From: Saprospiraceae bacterium
GTDB taxonomy: Bacteria; Bacteroidota; Bacteroidia; Chitinophagales; Saprospiraceae
Length of the DNA: 64,000 bases
Reading direction: 5' to 3'
Assembly (NCBI GenBank): GCA_021604865.1
Contig: BQJU01000001.1
Coordinates: forward strand, 62,001 to 126,000
Under the pieces are notes generated by a model. It made no database searches and had not been told where the DNA came from. It saw nothing but the letters and a program-made list of their open reading frames with translations. Of this stretch, positions 18,326 to 26,852 are shown piece by piece. Each line of letters begins with the position of its first letter. Positions within the stretch are counted from its first letter, which is position 1. The translations under genes and the position numbers were made by a program.

Positions 18326-19240
18326 CTAGTCTGCGACCAACATTGCTGCTCCATAAACACCAGCACTATCACCAAGTTTTGGCCGAAGAAAAATGGTATC
18401 TAACCGGGGATTAAATAAGAATGGCATTATGGCTTCCAGCCCCTCTGTATATAAAAGGCTAATGTTTCCAAGCCCTCCACCTAGAATGATGGCATCCGGA
18501 TCAAGTGTATTGATGATATTGGCCATGCCTTTGCCAAAATAATGTATCAGCCTTTTTATCGTTTTATCCGCGATTTCATCCTGTTGTTTTCCATATCTGT
18601 TCACGATCTCCTGCAAGGATAACGTCTGTCCGGATAATTCACGATAATAACGCTCCAGTGCCGGACCGGCAATTACGGTTTCCACGCAACCCAAATTTCC
18701 GCAATAACAGACCCCTCCGGATTCATCTAAAAAGGAATGCCCCCATTCTCCCCCAATTCCTTGTCTGCCATTCCATACTTTACCGTCAAAAACGATGCCT
18801 CCTCCTACACCGGTGCCCATAATCACTCCAAAAACAAGTTTAGCCCCGGGAGCGCCCTCCACAGCAGCCCCCATTTTGGCCTCGGCAATGGCAAAACAAT
18901 TCGCATCGTTAGCCAATGTAAAAGACAAACCCAGGCGTTCCTCCAAATCCTTTTTAAATGGCTGACCATTTAAGGCAGTTGTATTGGCATTTTTATGAAG
19001 TTGGGTAATTGGATCCAGCGTACCAGGGGTGCCCATGCCAATTTTTTTGGGTTGTAGACCGGTTTGGGCTTTTAATTGATCAATCAATCCACCTACACGC
19101 TGAATAATATGATCGTATCCCTTTTCCTTTTCAGTTGGAATGCGCTGTCGGGCCAATTCTCGAAAACCCGTTTTGCCCGGTTCAAGAACTACACCCTCAA
19201 TTTTGGTGCCTCCCATATCGATTCCCCAGATGCTTTGCAT
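18326..19240 (-). CDS. ROK-family sugar kinase
   Basis: A 304-residue cytoplasmic kinase. Phosphate-binding DMGGTK at the N terminus, a second GTGVGGGIV loop in the middle, and the ROK zinc site CYCGNLGCVE. These predict phosphorylation of a hexose (glucose, N-acetylglucosamine, N-acetylmannosamine or mannose) with ATP. No helix-turn-helix precedes the kinase fold, so it is an enzyme, not a ROK repressor. It lies 112 bases upstream of the kinase gene on the same strand and near SusC/SusD and the GH92 mannosidase, consistent with handling the released sugar. Exact sugar not decided by the visible residues. Confidence 0.94.
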   Translation of the reverse strand: MQSIWGIDMGGTKIEGVVLEPGKTGFRELARQRIPTEKEKGYDHIIQRVGGLIDQLKAQTGLQPKKIGMGTPGTLDPITQLHKNANTTALNGQPFKKDLEERLGLSFTLANDANCFAIAEAKMGAAVEGAPGAKLVFGVIMGTGVGGGIVFDGKVWNGRQGIGGEWGHSFLDESGGVCYCGNLGCVETVIAGPALERYYRELSGQTLSLQEIVNRYGKQQDEIADKTIKRLIHYFGKGMANIINTLDPDAIILGGGLGNISLLYTEGLEAIMPFLFNPRLDTIFLRPKLGDSAGVYGAAMLVAD

Positions 19241-19426
19241 AATTTTTATTTAAAGTTAAAGTTAGTATGCTTTCCCTAAATTCATAAATTTTGGGGCCCA
19301 ATAATCAATCCATCTTCCAATTCTGATAATAACTTTGCCTTAAAGATCAAAAGCCTGTGACTTTTTGTAATTTTACGCCATATTATTTATAGCGAATTGA
19401 TTACCGGAACCAGTGTTCCCGTACCT

Positions 19427-20557
19427 ATGACAGAAAATAAAGCATCAATTAAGGAGGTTAAACCTGGCCTTGGCCTGATTCTTGAATTGAAAACAGCAAC
19501 GGATAACGATAAACCAATTTACCTCGCGGGGAATTTTAATAATTGGGAAGCCCCGGATGAAAATTACCGACTAAAGAAAATTGATGCCGGACATTATCGT
19601 TTTGTATTCCCCAATCGAGAGATATTGCCTATTCCTTTGGAGTACAAATACTTACGTGGAAACTGGCAACAGGTGGAATTGGATGAATACAGCAATACAA
19701 CGCCTAATCGGCAACTCTGGTCGTTAGAAGATCGTGTTCTTGATTATGTACCTCAATGGCAAAAAGATGGCCTGGATTATCCAGCTGATAAATTGCCCAT
19801 TATAGAAATTTTGTCCGAAGATTTTGAAATCCCGCAATTGATCAAAACTCGCCGGATTTCAGTTTTATTGCCCCACAATTATCATAAAACCGATCAGCGC
19901 TACCCGGTGCTCTACCTCCAGGATGGACAAAACCTTTTTGATGATTTTGCTCCTTTTGGGAATTGGGCCGTGAATAAAAAATTAGCAGTATTGACGGAAA
20001 AAGGCTTTGGCGATATTATTGTCGTTGCCATTGATCATGCAGAAGAGGATCGAATTGCCGAATTTACGCCTTCATTTAATACCAAGTTGGGCCGGGGAGA
20101 TGGTAAGAAATATGTCCGGTTTTTAGCAAATACGCTCAAACCATACGTCGACAAACATTTCCGTACCAAGCCAGGTTGTAAAGACACAGGTATCGGAGGA
20201 AGCTCAATGGGAGGCTTGATAAGTATTTATGCTGGATTTATGTATCCGGAGGTATATAATAAATTGATGATTTTTTCACCATCTTTGTGGGTCAGCCCAA
20301 CGGTACCCTTTCAAATCATTAATTTTGAAGACATACCCGATATGAAAATCTACCTTTATGGAGGAGCAGCAGAGGGGGAAAGTATGATTCCAAATTTAAA
20401 GCGTTTTAGAGAAACTATAAATCGACAAGGGCAGGCAAGGAAATTTGACTTCAACCTTTCAATAGACCCTAAAGGCCAACACAATGAAGCTCGATGGGGA
20501 GAAGAATTCCCCAAGGCTGTGGAATGGTTGTTTTTTAATAATTTAGGCAAAAGGTGA
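19427..20557 (+). CDS. Esterase (PF00756-type) with N-terminal glycogen-binding-like domain
   Basis: 376 residues from the ATG at 19427; a TTG at 19397 in the same frame gives 10 extra residues with no family support. Residues about 15-110 form an immunoglobulin-like CBM48/glycogen-binding domain (IYLAGNFNNWEAPDENYRL, PLEYKYLRGNW). Residues about 130-376 are an esterase-D-type alpha/beta hydrolase: VLYLQDGQNLFDD, then nucleophile elbow GGSSMGG with Ser260, and a late histidine in KGQHNEARW. This arrangement occurs in carbohydrate acetyl/feruloyl esterases and enterochelin-esterase-like proteins. No signal peptide is visible, so it probably acts in the cytoplasm. Substrate unknown. It is divergent from the ROK kinase gene. 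Confidence 0.9.
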   Translation: MTENKASIKEVKPGLGLILELKTATDNDKPIYLAGNFNNWEAPDENYRLKKIDAGHYRFVFPNREILPIPLEYKYLRGNWQQVELDEYSNTTPNRQLWSLEDRVLDYVPQWQKDGLDYPADKLPIIEILSEDFEIPQLIKTRRISVLLPHNYHKTDQRYPVLYLQDGQNLFDDFAPFGNWAVNKKLAVLTEKGFGDIIVVAIDHAEEDRIAEFTPSFNTKLGRGDGKKYVRFLANTLKPYVDKHFRTKPGCKDTGIGGSSMGGLISIYAGFMYPEVYNKLMIFSPSLWVSPTVPFQIINFEDIPDMKIYLYGGAAEGESMIPNLKRFRETINRQGQARKFDFNLSIDPKGQHNEARWGEEFPKAVEWLFFNNLGKR

Positions 20558-20621
20558 GGTATGCGTTTAACCGATTAAATTAACACGAATAACCTGCTTC
20601 ATCCCAAAAGGCACCTATAAC

Positions 20622-22118
20622 ATGACTATTGACTTTTTTAATACCCTAGACCGACAGCAGCCAGAAATCTTGCTAATCCCCGTAGCTAATGATAACCATT
20701 ATGACGAAAGTCTGCAATCAATAGCTGCCATGACAAAGTTGGAGATTGCATTAATCGAAAAAGGTTTCAAGGCTGAACTTGGAGAAACATTACCTCTGTT
20801 TGCGCAAGGTAAACGTATTTACCTGCTGGGATTAGGCAATAAACCTTCCTTTCAGGAAATTTTAAAAGTATTCCGTTCTTTTGCCCACAAAACCCGGCAA
20901 AAATTAACGCCTATAATTGGCGTAAGTTTTAAACATCAGAACCTGCCCACCGGCTTTCCTGCATGGGTTGAAGCGATTACAAATGGATTGATGCTGGGCA
21001 CTTATCAAATCGGGAAATTCAAATCGGAACAAGATAACTCACATCCTTTGGCGGTGCCAGAGTCAAAATTGTTGTTTGATATTGACGAAACTCACAAAGA
21101 TCGGGCACGAGAGGCTGCTGATAAAGGGCTGGCTATTGCGGAAACGCAACTCAGAATATTTGACCTGGTAAATGCTCCGAGTAATAAAAAGCTGCCAAGT
21201 GATCTGGCGGCCTGGGCCGTGCAATCAGGCAAAGCATACAATTATTCTGTGGAGGTTTTCGACATGAAAAAAATCCAAGCAGTTGGCCTGCATGCCTTAT
21301 TGGCCGTCAACCGGGGCAGTGAATATCCGGCATCCTTTATTATAATGGAATACAAACCTAAAGGAGCTAAGCAACTCAAAAAAATAGGCCTGGTAGGCAA
21401 AGGCGTGACCTTCGACACAGGAGGTTTATCCATCAAACCTTCGACCAATATGCACTATATGAAAAGTGATATGAGCGGAGCGGGTGCTGTTTTTGGTGCG
21501 ATGGAGGCGGCCGCCAAGCTGAAATTGCCAGTTCACCTGATTGGCATTGTTCCGGCCACAGACAACAGTGTTGACGCCACTGCTATCAAACCAAGTGATG
21601 TAATCGAATCTTATAGCGGCAAAACCATTGAAATCATTGATACGGATGCTGAAGGACGCTTGATCCTGGCAGATGGCCTTGCCTATATGAACCGGCATTT
21701 CAAACCCGATGTTATGATTGACCTCGCTACATTAACCGGTAGCGCCGTTCGCACCTTTGGCTATCAGGTGGCAGCTTTGTTTTCCAATAATGATCAATTG
21801 GCCAACCAACTTAGCCAGGTGAGTGAAAGTAGTGGCGAATGGGTTTGGCGATTACCAATCTGGGATATCTATAAAGATGACCTGAAATCTGATGTAGCTG
21901 ATATACGCAACTTTAGTGGAAAGCCTCTGGCCGGAGCAATCATGGCTGCCAAATTTTTGGAAGCTTTCACTGGTGAGCATCCCTGCTGGGCGCACCTGGA
22001 TATTGCCGGGGTTGCTTTTAACGATTCGGAATTTTCTACCCAGAAAAGTTCTACCGCCTATGGCGTCAGATTATTGACAGAACTTGTAAAACTCCTGGGG
22101 GAACAAGGGAAGGGTTGA
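20622..22118 (+). CDS. pepA: Leucyl aminopeptidase (M17)
   Basis: A 498-residue cytoplasmic metallopeptidase that removes N-terminal residues from peptides. The C-terminal catalytic domain has all M17 signatures: LVGKGVTFDTGGLSIKP, MKSDMSGAGAV and the hallmark DTDAEGRL, plus a late ADIRNFSGKPLAGAIMAAKFL. These provide the two-zinc site and bicarbonate Arg. The N-terminal 160 residues match the usual hexamer-forming domain. 64 bases separate it from the esterase gene and 51 from the ATP-grasp gene, all on the plus strand, so a transcription unit is possible but functions differ. Confidence 0.96.
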   Translation: MTIDFFNTLDRQQPEILLIPVANDNHYDESLQSIAAMTKLEIALIEKGFKAELGETLPLFAQGKRIYLLGLGNKPSFQEILKVFRSFAHKTRQKLTPIIGVSFKHQNLPTGFPAWVEAITNGLMLGTYQIGKFKSEQDNSHPLAVPESKLLFDIDETHKDRAREAADKGLAIAETQLRIFDLVNAPSNKKLPSDLAAWAVQSGKAYNYSVEVFDMKKIQAVGLHALLAVNRGSEYPASFIIMEYKPKGAKQLKKIGLVGKGVTFDTGGLSIKPSTNMHYMKSDMSGAGAVFGAMEAAAKLKLPVHLIGIVPATDNSVDATAIKPSDVIESYSGKTIEIIDTDAEGRLILADGLAYMNRHFKPDVMIDLATLTGSAVRTFGYQVAALFSNNDQLANQLSQVSESSGEWVWRLPIWDIYKDDLKSDVADIRNFSGKPLAGAIMAAKFLEAFTGEHPCWAHLDIAGVAFNDSEFSTQKSSTAYGVRLLTELVKLLGEQGKG

Positions 22119-22169
22119 AAAACGAATAACACGATAAATTAACAACTATCTAAGATAATCCACCTAGTT

Positions 22170-23384
22170 ATGTCAAAACCCCTTGTTTTTCTCTGTATCT
22201 CCTGCTATTTTAAAGGGAGTGATTTTCTGCGTGCAAGCAAAAAAATTGGCAATACCGTTTATTTGCTGACCAGTAAAAACCTGGAAAATTCCCCTTGGCC
22301 AAAAGAATCAATAGAGGAATTTTTCTTCATGGAAAGTGACGCCAATACACCCGAAAACATGGCGAATATGGCCAAAGGCCTGGCTTGGTTAATGCGTACC
22401 AAAAAAATTGATCGCATTGTTGCCTTGGACGATTTTGATGTAGAAAAAGCAGCTTATCTAAGAGAAGAATTTCGCATTCCGGGTATGGGGCAAACTACAG
22501 CACGCTATTTTCGCGATAAACTGGCCATGAGAATTATGGCAGCTGATGCTGGTATTCCTGTACCTCCTTTCAGCGCACTCTTTCATGATGCCGATATCCG
22601 CAAATTCGTAGAGCAAGTGCCTGCTCCATGGGTTGTAAAACCCAGAGCAGAAGCCTCAGCAACAGGTATTCGAAAAGTTAATTCGGCAGAAGCTTTGTGG
22701 CAGGTATTAAATGATTTGGGCGATGACCGGCATAAATACCTAATTGAACAGTTTAAACCGGGAGCAGTGTATCACGCCGATGCCCTGACCATAGATGGGA
22801 AAGTGAAATTTTGTCGCGTTTCACAATACCTGAATACGCCTTTTGAGGTAGCACATGGTGGTGGAATTTTCCGCTCCCATACCGTAGAATTTGGAAGTAA
22901 AGATGATAAAGCGGTACAAAAATTCAATGAAAAAGTGATGAAGGCATTTGGCATGCAATTCAGTGCCTCACATACTGAGTTTATTCGTTCCCTGGAAGAT
23001 GACAAATTTTATTTCCTGGAAACTTCCTCCAGAGTAGGGGGCGCTCACGTTGCAGAGATGGTGGAAATGTCGTCCGGAATCAGCCTGTGGTGGGAATGGG
23101 CGAGGATCGAAACAGCTATGGCCCAGGATATACCTTACCAATTGCCGCCCGTACGTAATGATTACGCAGGGATTCTGGTTTCCCTGTCTAGATTCCAGCA
23201 TCCGGATTTGTCACCATTTGATGACCCCGAAATTGTTTGGCGTATGGACAAAGATTATCACGTAGGGTTGATTATTCGCTCAAATCGGCGGGAACGTATC
23301 CTGGAACTTCTGGACAATTATGCTGAAAGGGTATTTCAAGGATATCACGCCAGTGCTCCAGCGCCTGACAAGCCAACGCACTAA
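22170..23384 (+). CDS. ATP-grasp domain protein
   Basis: A 404-residue cytoplasmic ATP-grasp protein. The N-terminal pre-ATP-grasp Rossmann-like domain (about 1-110) leads into the ATP-binding region with RYFRDKLAMRIMAADAGIPVPPF, WVVKPRAEASATGIRKV (ATP lysine) and LIEQFKPGAVYHADALTIDG. The metal-binding strand is near FYFLETSSRVGGAHVAEMVEMSSG. This layout resembles carbamoyl-phosphate-synthase-like and biotin-carboxylase-like ligases that join an acid to an amine or thiol. I cannot assign the substrate. It follows the aminopeptidase gene by 51 bases. Confidence 0.9.
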   Translation: MSKPLVFLCISCYFKGSDFLRASKKIGNTVYLLTSKNLENSPWPKESIEEFFFMESDANTPENMANMAKGLAWLMRTKKIDRIVALDDFDVEKAAYLREEFRIPGMGQTTARYFRDKLAMRIMAADAGIPVPPFSALFHDADIRKFVEQVPAPWVVKPRAEASATGIRKVNSAEALWQVLNDLGDDRHKYLIEQFKPGAVYHADALTIDGKVKFCRVSQYLNTPFEVAHGGGIFRSHTVEFGSKDDKAVQKFNEKVMKAFGMQFSASHTEFIRSLEDDKFYFLETSSRVGGAHVAEMVEMSSGISLWWEWARIETAMAQDIPYQLPPVRNDYAGILVSLSRFQHPDLSPFDDPEIVWRMDKDYHVGLIIRSNRRERILELLDNYAERVFQGYHASAPAPDKPTH

Positions 23385-23477
23385 GCCTTTTACGCTCTTT
23401 GGGCCCGATTCAAATAAGTGAACAAGTCTTTAATTGACACCATTCGAAAATGTCTTCCTTACTCCTATTCGTATAAA

Positions 23478-23494
23478 GGAATATACATTATTCC
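23478..23494. terminator. Small hairpin after ATP-grasp gene
   Basis: GGAATA pairs with TATTCC around a 5-base loop, about 95 bases past the stop codon. The stem is short, and there is no T-run, so a terminator role is only possible. Confidence 0.25.
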
Positions 23495-23516
23495 TAAATT
23501 TCCCTTAAATTGGATA

Positions 23517-23536
23517 TTAGAGCATGTTTCGAAAGG
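23517..23536 (+). repeat. Degenerate R1 repeat fragment
   Basis: TTAGAGCATGTTTCGAAAGG resembles the R1 core and especially the copy at 40831-40876, which has GCATGTTTGG and TTCGAAAGG in close proximity. Confidence 0.35.
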
Positions 23537-23613
23537 GGTAAAAACTAGTATTCCATTTTCTACTTCCCCTTGGAAATAACTCTGCTATTGATTCACCGCA
23601 AGACTCCACAGTT

Positions 23614-24126
23614 ATGAAACAATTAATGGTCATATTGTTGATAGGGTTAGCGTGTATACCCATTTCGGCACAGCAGGTAATGGATAATGAGCGTTTAGCT
23701 GAAATCCTGGATACAGAAACGGAGAAAGTAACTGGAGAAACGGGATTTTGGGAAGTGGAATATAGAAATCACATGTTACTGGTGGTCACGGATCCTGAAA
23801 ATAATCGAATGCGTATTTTCACGCCGGTTATTGAAGAACGGCAAGTGGAAAAAGACATCTTAATCGCTATGTTAGAAGCCAATTTTCATAGTGCGCTGGA
23901 TGCCAAGTATAGTATTTATGAAGGATTTGTGATCAGTGTATTCACACACCCATTAAAAGAATTGTCCAGTTTTCAATTTATTGATGCATTGCAACAGGTC
24001 GTTAATCTGGCTAATAATTTTGGAACCACCTTTTCCAGTACTGATCTGATTTTTGGAAGTGGAGGTGACGATGCTGATGCAGAAAAAAGAATCAATAAAA
24101 GTCCAAGTAAAAAGAAGAGGACTTAA
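23614..24126 (+). CDS. Secreted YbjN/chaperone-like small protein
   Basis: A 170-residue protein with a signal peptide (MKQLMVILLIGLACIPISAQ). Residues about 25-140 alternate helix and strand in the pattern of the YbjN/type III chaperone-like fold: NERLAEILDTE, FWEVEYRNHMLLVVTDPENNRMRIFTPV, LEANFHSALDAKYSIYEGFVISVFTHPL, then a helix. The tail is Gly/Asp- then Lys/Ser-rich (SPSKKKRT). The family assignment rests on secondary-structure pattern only. Location should be periplasmic. It stands alone between the ATP-grasp gene and repeat R2. Function unknown. Confidence 0.75.
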   Translation: MKQLMVILLIGLACIPISAQQVMDNERLAEILDTETEKVTGETGFWEVEYRNHMLLVVTDPENNRMRIFTPVIEERQVEKDILIAMLEANFHSALDAKYSIYEGFVISVFTHPLKELSSFQFIDALQQVVNLANNFGTTFSSTDLIFGSGGDDADAEKRINKSPSKKKRT

Positions 24127-24135
24127 AACACCAGT

Positions 24136-24263
24136 GTTGTTGCACAGAGGCCGGCCAATGCATGACAGAGCCATTCCTTAGTTAACTGATTAGTTGAGTG
24201 AAGAAACGGCTCAGCGATGGGAAACCACCTGTTTTAACCTCGTTATGCCCCTTTGAAGCAACG
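24136..24263 (-). repeat. Repeat R2, copy a
   Basis: Inverted relative to copy b at 26471-26608. Read on the minus strand it contains TTTCCCATCGCTGAGCCGTT and TCTTCACTCAA, shared with copy b, and ends in CCTCTGTGCAACAAC, matching the R2 terminal sequence CCTGCGCAACAAC. The start of the downstream open frame (KKRLSDGKP) is encoded by this repeat and is not part of the protein. Confidence 0.7.
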
Positions 24264-24280
24264 CTACCGAAAAAACTTGC

Positions 24281-24288
24281 TACTTTTG
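24281..24288 (+). promoter_or_regulatory. -7-like element TACTTTTG
   Basis: Matches TAnnTTTG and lies 20 bases before the ATG at 24309, so a transcript would begin inside the longer open frame. A TTTG at 24252-24255 is 25 bases upstream, longer than usual spacing. Confidence 0.4.
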
Positions 24289-24308
24289 CGGCAAATAGAT
24301 GTAACAAT

Positions 24309-24782
24309 ATGGCTTTTGTTAGTGAAGAAATTATTGATGGCATTGCCGGGCAGTTTGGCGAAGATGGGGCAGCTTATGAAAAGGCAGTTGAAGCATTGCA
24401 ACAACACCAGCCCATTCTTTTAGGGTATCTGTTTTCTGAGAACTTTGAGGCATTCACCCAGGAGGAACGAGAATTCATGCTGTATTTACTGTTGGTTATT
24501 TGGTATTCCTACGAAAAGGTACATGGCACCATTCCCGTAATTACTGAAGCCTTATTAGAAGAAGCCGATGAAAAAAACTGGACCCTGATTAATGAGGTAC
24601 GTGGTGGCCGTTTCCGGGACCGCCTGGATGTTTTTTTTGACCAAACCACACAGGAAGACCTGCTGGCCTTTGTCGAAGACGCATTGGCTGAAGACGAGGA
24701 TCAACTAGTGACGGCGGAGGGTCGTGAAGCAATTTTCATTACCCTTAAGTCCATCATAGACTGCCTGCAAACAAGCGTTTAA
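24309..24782 (+). CDS. Small acidic protein of unknown function
   Basis: 157 residues from the ATG at 24309. The open frame continues upstream to 24198 but that part is encoded by repeat R2 and precedes a -7-like element, so it is rejected. The protein is acidic and helical, without a signal peptide or membrane segment: MAFVSEEIIDGIAGQFGEDG, FTQEEREFMLYLLLVIWYSYEKVHG, ending in a helix with ITLKSIIDCLQTS. No family recognised. Its stop codon overlaps that of the convergent fadD gene through a shared TTAA at 24779-24782. Confidence 0.75.
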   Translation: MAFVSEEIIDGIAGQFGEDGAAYEKAVEALQQHQPILLGYLFSENFEAFTQEEREFMLYLLLVIWYSYEKVHGTIPVITEALLEEADEKNWTLINEVRGGRFRDRLDVFFDQTTQEDLLAFVEDALAEDEDQLVTAEGREAIFITLKSIIDCLQTSV

Positions 24783-26446
24783 CTTTGTTCTTCCCGCAAT
24801 GCCCGGCGCAAAATTTTACCTACATTAGTTTTGGGTAGCTCCTTTCGGAATTCTACTACCTTCGGAATTTTATAACCCGTGAGATTTTCCCTGCAGTAGC
24901 TGATAATTTGTTTTTCAGTCAGTGATTTATTCTTTTTTACAATAAAAACCTTGACAACTTCTCCTGATTTTTCATCGGGAATACCAATCGCTGCAACTTC
25001 CAATACATCCGGATGTGCGGCAATAACCTCTTCCACCTCATTGGGGTATACATTGAAGCCCGATACCAGAATCATATCTTTTATACGATCCACAATTTCA
25101 AAAAATCCGTCTTCTGACATTTTGGCAATATCTCCAGTGCATAACCAACCATTTCTAATCGTTTTTGCCGTTTCTTCTGGCCGGTTATAATAACCTTTCA
25201 TGACCTGTGGCCCTTTTATCTGAATTTCACCCACCTCCCCAACAGGAACCGGCATATCCTCTTTATTGACTATTCTGATATCCGTAGAAGGCACAGGTAA
25301 TCCGATTGTCCCAAGGCGTCCTGTTCCATCCAGAGGGTTGGTGGTAGCTACCGGAGAAGTCTCTGTTAAGCCATAGCCTTCACTCAGAAAACAGCCTGTT
25401 ATTTTTTGCCACTTTTCAGCTACTGGACGTTGTACAGCCATGCCGCCGCCAACGGTTATTTTCAAATGACTAAAATCAATACTGCTAAATTTTGGGTGAT
25501 TGACCAATGCATTAAACAGGGTGTTTACCCCTGTGACCAAAGAAATAGGATAACTCTTCATGGCTTTGATTACCGATGAAAGATCCCGTGCGTTCGTAAC
25601 CAATACAGATAACGTGCCGATGCTCATTAGTGCCAGACAATTAACCGAAAAAGCAAAAATGTGATACAGCGGTAGTGGACAGAGTGCAATTTCTTTGCCA
25701 TCCTCCAGAAAAGGCTTCATCCAGGCCCGGATTTGCAACATATTAGCAACCAGATTCCGATTGGTCAACATCGCTCCTTTGGCCACTCCGGTAGTCCCTC
25801 CAGTATATTGCAGGATAATGACGTCGTCGGCACATGCCTCAAAGGATTTTAAGGTAAACTTTTTGCCTTGTTTTAGAGCTTCGGTGAAGCTAACCGTATT
25901 AGGGATATCATATTTGGGTACCAAGCCCTTTATTTTACGTACCACAAAATTGACCAGACAACCTTTCACGGTTCCGAGCATTTCTCCAATACTTGTTACA
26001 ATAACCGTTTTGATCTGGGTATCTCCCAGAATTTTTTCCAGGTTGGCTGCAAAGTTTTCGGCGATGATGATTGCTTTAACACCTGAGTCGGTAAACTGAT
26101 GACGCATTTCCCGTGGCGTATATAAAGGATTCGTATTTACCACTACCAGGCCCGCCCGAAGTGCCCCAAATAGCGCAATTGGGTACTGCAACATATTGGG
26201 CATCATTAGACCAATCTTGTCGCCGGGCTCAAGCCCCCTTGAATGCAGGTAGGCACCAAACTGTTTGGAGTGCCGATCAAGCTGATCAAAAGTAAGCTCC
26301 TTTCCCATACAGGAAAAAGCAGGTTTGTCCCGGTATTTTTCAAAAATCTCGGTAAAAAGATCAACCAAAGATTCATAACTAGAAGGGTCAATATTTGCTG
26401 GTATTCCACTTGGATAATGGGTTAACCATGGCCTTTGTTCACTCAT
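24779..26446 (-). CDS. fadD: Long-chain-fatty-acid-CoA ligase
   Basis: Activates fatty acids to acyl-CoA via an acyl-adenylate, at the inner membrane face, feeding beta-oxidation or lipid synthesis. 555 residues from the ATG at 26446 (MSEQRPWLTHYPSGIP), the usual FadD length. AMP-binding P-loop YTGGTTGVAKG at 214-224; SEGYGLTETSPV; GWLCTGDIA; the linker DRIKDMILVSGFNVYPNEVEE; and the C-terminal catalytic lysine in PKTNVGKILRR. The open frame extends 30 codons upstream into repeat R2 copy b, which should not be annotated as protein. Convergent with the small acidic gene. An acyl-CoA dehydrogenase for the same pathway lies at 40899. Confidence 0.95.
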   Translation of the reverse strand: MSEQRPWLTHYPSGIPANIDPSSYESLVDLFTEIFEKYRDKPAFSCMGKELTFDQLDRHSKQFGAYLHSRGLEPGDKIGLMMPNMLQYPIALFGALRAGLVVVNTNPLYTPREMRHQFTDSGVKAIIIAENFAANLEKILGDTQIKTVIVTSIGEMLGTVKGCLVNFVVRKIKGLVPKYDIPNTVSFTEALKQGKKFTLKSFEACADDVIILQYTGGTTGVAKGAMLTNRNLVANMLQIRAWMKPFLEDGKEIALCPLPLYHIFAFSVNCLALMSIGTLSVLVTNARDLSSVIKAMKSYPISLVTGVNTLFNALVNHPKFSSIDFSHLKITVGGGMAVQRPVAEKWQKITGCFLSEGYGLTETSPVATTNPLDGTGRLGTIGLPVPSTDIRIVNKEDMPVPVGEVGEIQIKGPQVMKGYYNRPEETAKTIRNGWLCTGDIAKMSEDGFFEIVDRIKDMILVSGFNVYPNEVEEVIAAHPDVLEVAAIGIPDEKSGEVVKVFIVKKNKSLTEKQIISYCRENLTGYKIPKVVEFRKELPKTNVGKILRRALREEQS

Positions 26447-26470
26447 AATTCCATTTGTAGTTTTATGAAA

Positions 26471-26608
26471 GTTGTTTTGCAGAGCGCAGGACGCGATTAA
26501 ATCGGATGGCTTCCCATCGCTGAGCCGTTCCTTCACTCAAATGTCTGCCAAACATTTGCCTTGTTGGATCACTCAGTCATGTCATCGCCCTGTCTTGCGC
26601 AGCACCAC
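26471..26608 (+). repeat. Repeat R2, copy b
   Basis: Begins GTTGTTTTGC...GCGCAGG and ends CCCTGTCTTGCGCAGCACCAC, an imperfect pair of inverted ends. The middle has GATTAAATCGGATGGCTTCC then CATCGCTGAGCCGTTCCTTC. It is in opposite orientation to copy a and related to the short copy at 46130-46195. Confidence 0.7.
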
Positions 26609-26766
26609 TATAACTAAAAGTGCCTAAATTTACAAATTTTAAGATTATTCCGAATTTTATCTCAATCTCGATTACCTTTCAGCATAACATAATTTGAATT
26701 GGTGTTTCCTTTCTTTAAAATACGCGACTTTTTTATTGATTTTTTTAAATTTTCCCATAATATGCA

Positions 26767-26774
26767 TACCTTTG
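26767..26774 (+). promoter_or_regulatory. -7-like element TACCTTTG for rpsA
   Basis: Exact TAnnTTTG match 78 bases before the rpsA start. A TTG at 26736-26738 is 28 bases upstream, longer than the usual spacer. Confidence 0.45.
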
Positions 26775-26852
26775 CGCGGCAATTTAGGTAGGGCTTTACT
26801 AAGTCCTTCTTATTGAGCGTATTAAAACTATATTTTTTAACCTGTCTGTTAT

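Larger units (their letters stand above)
26447..26852. other. 406-base gap between divergent fadD and rpsA
   Basis: Holds repeat R2 copy b (26471-26608), then about 240 AT-rich bases with a TACCTTTG -7-like element for rpsA at 26767-26774. No further coding frame is supported. Confidence 0.5.

Noticed and set aside
26447-26536. 30-codon N-terminal extension of fadD
   Set aside because: Encoded by repeat R2; the family's usual N terminus begins at MSEQRPWLTHYP.
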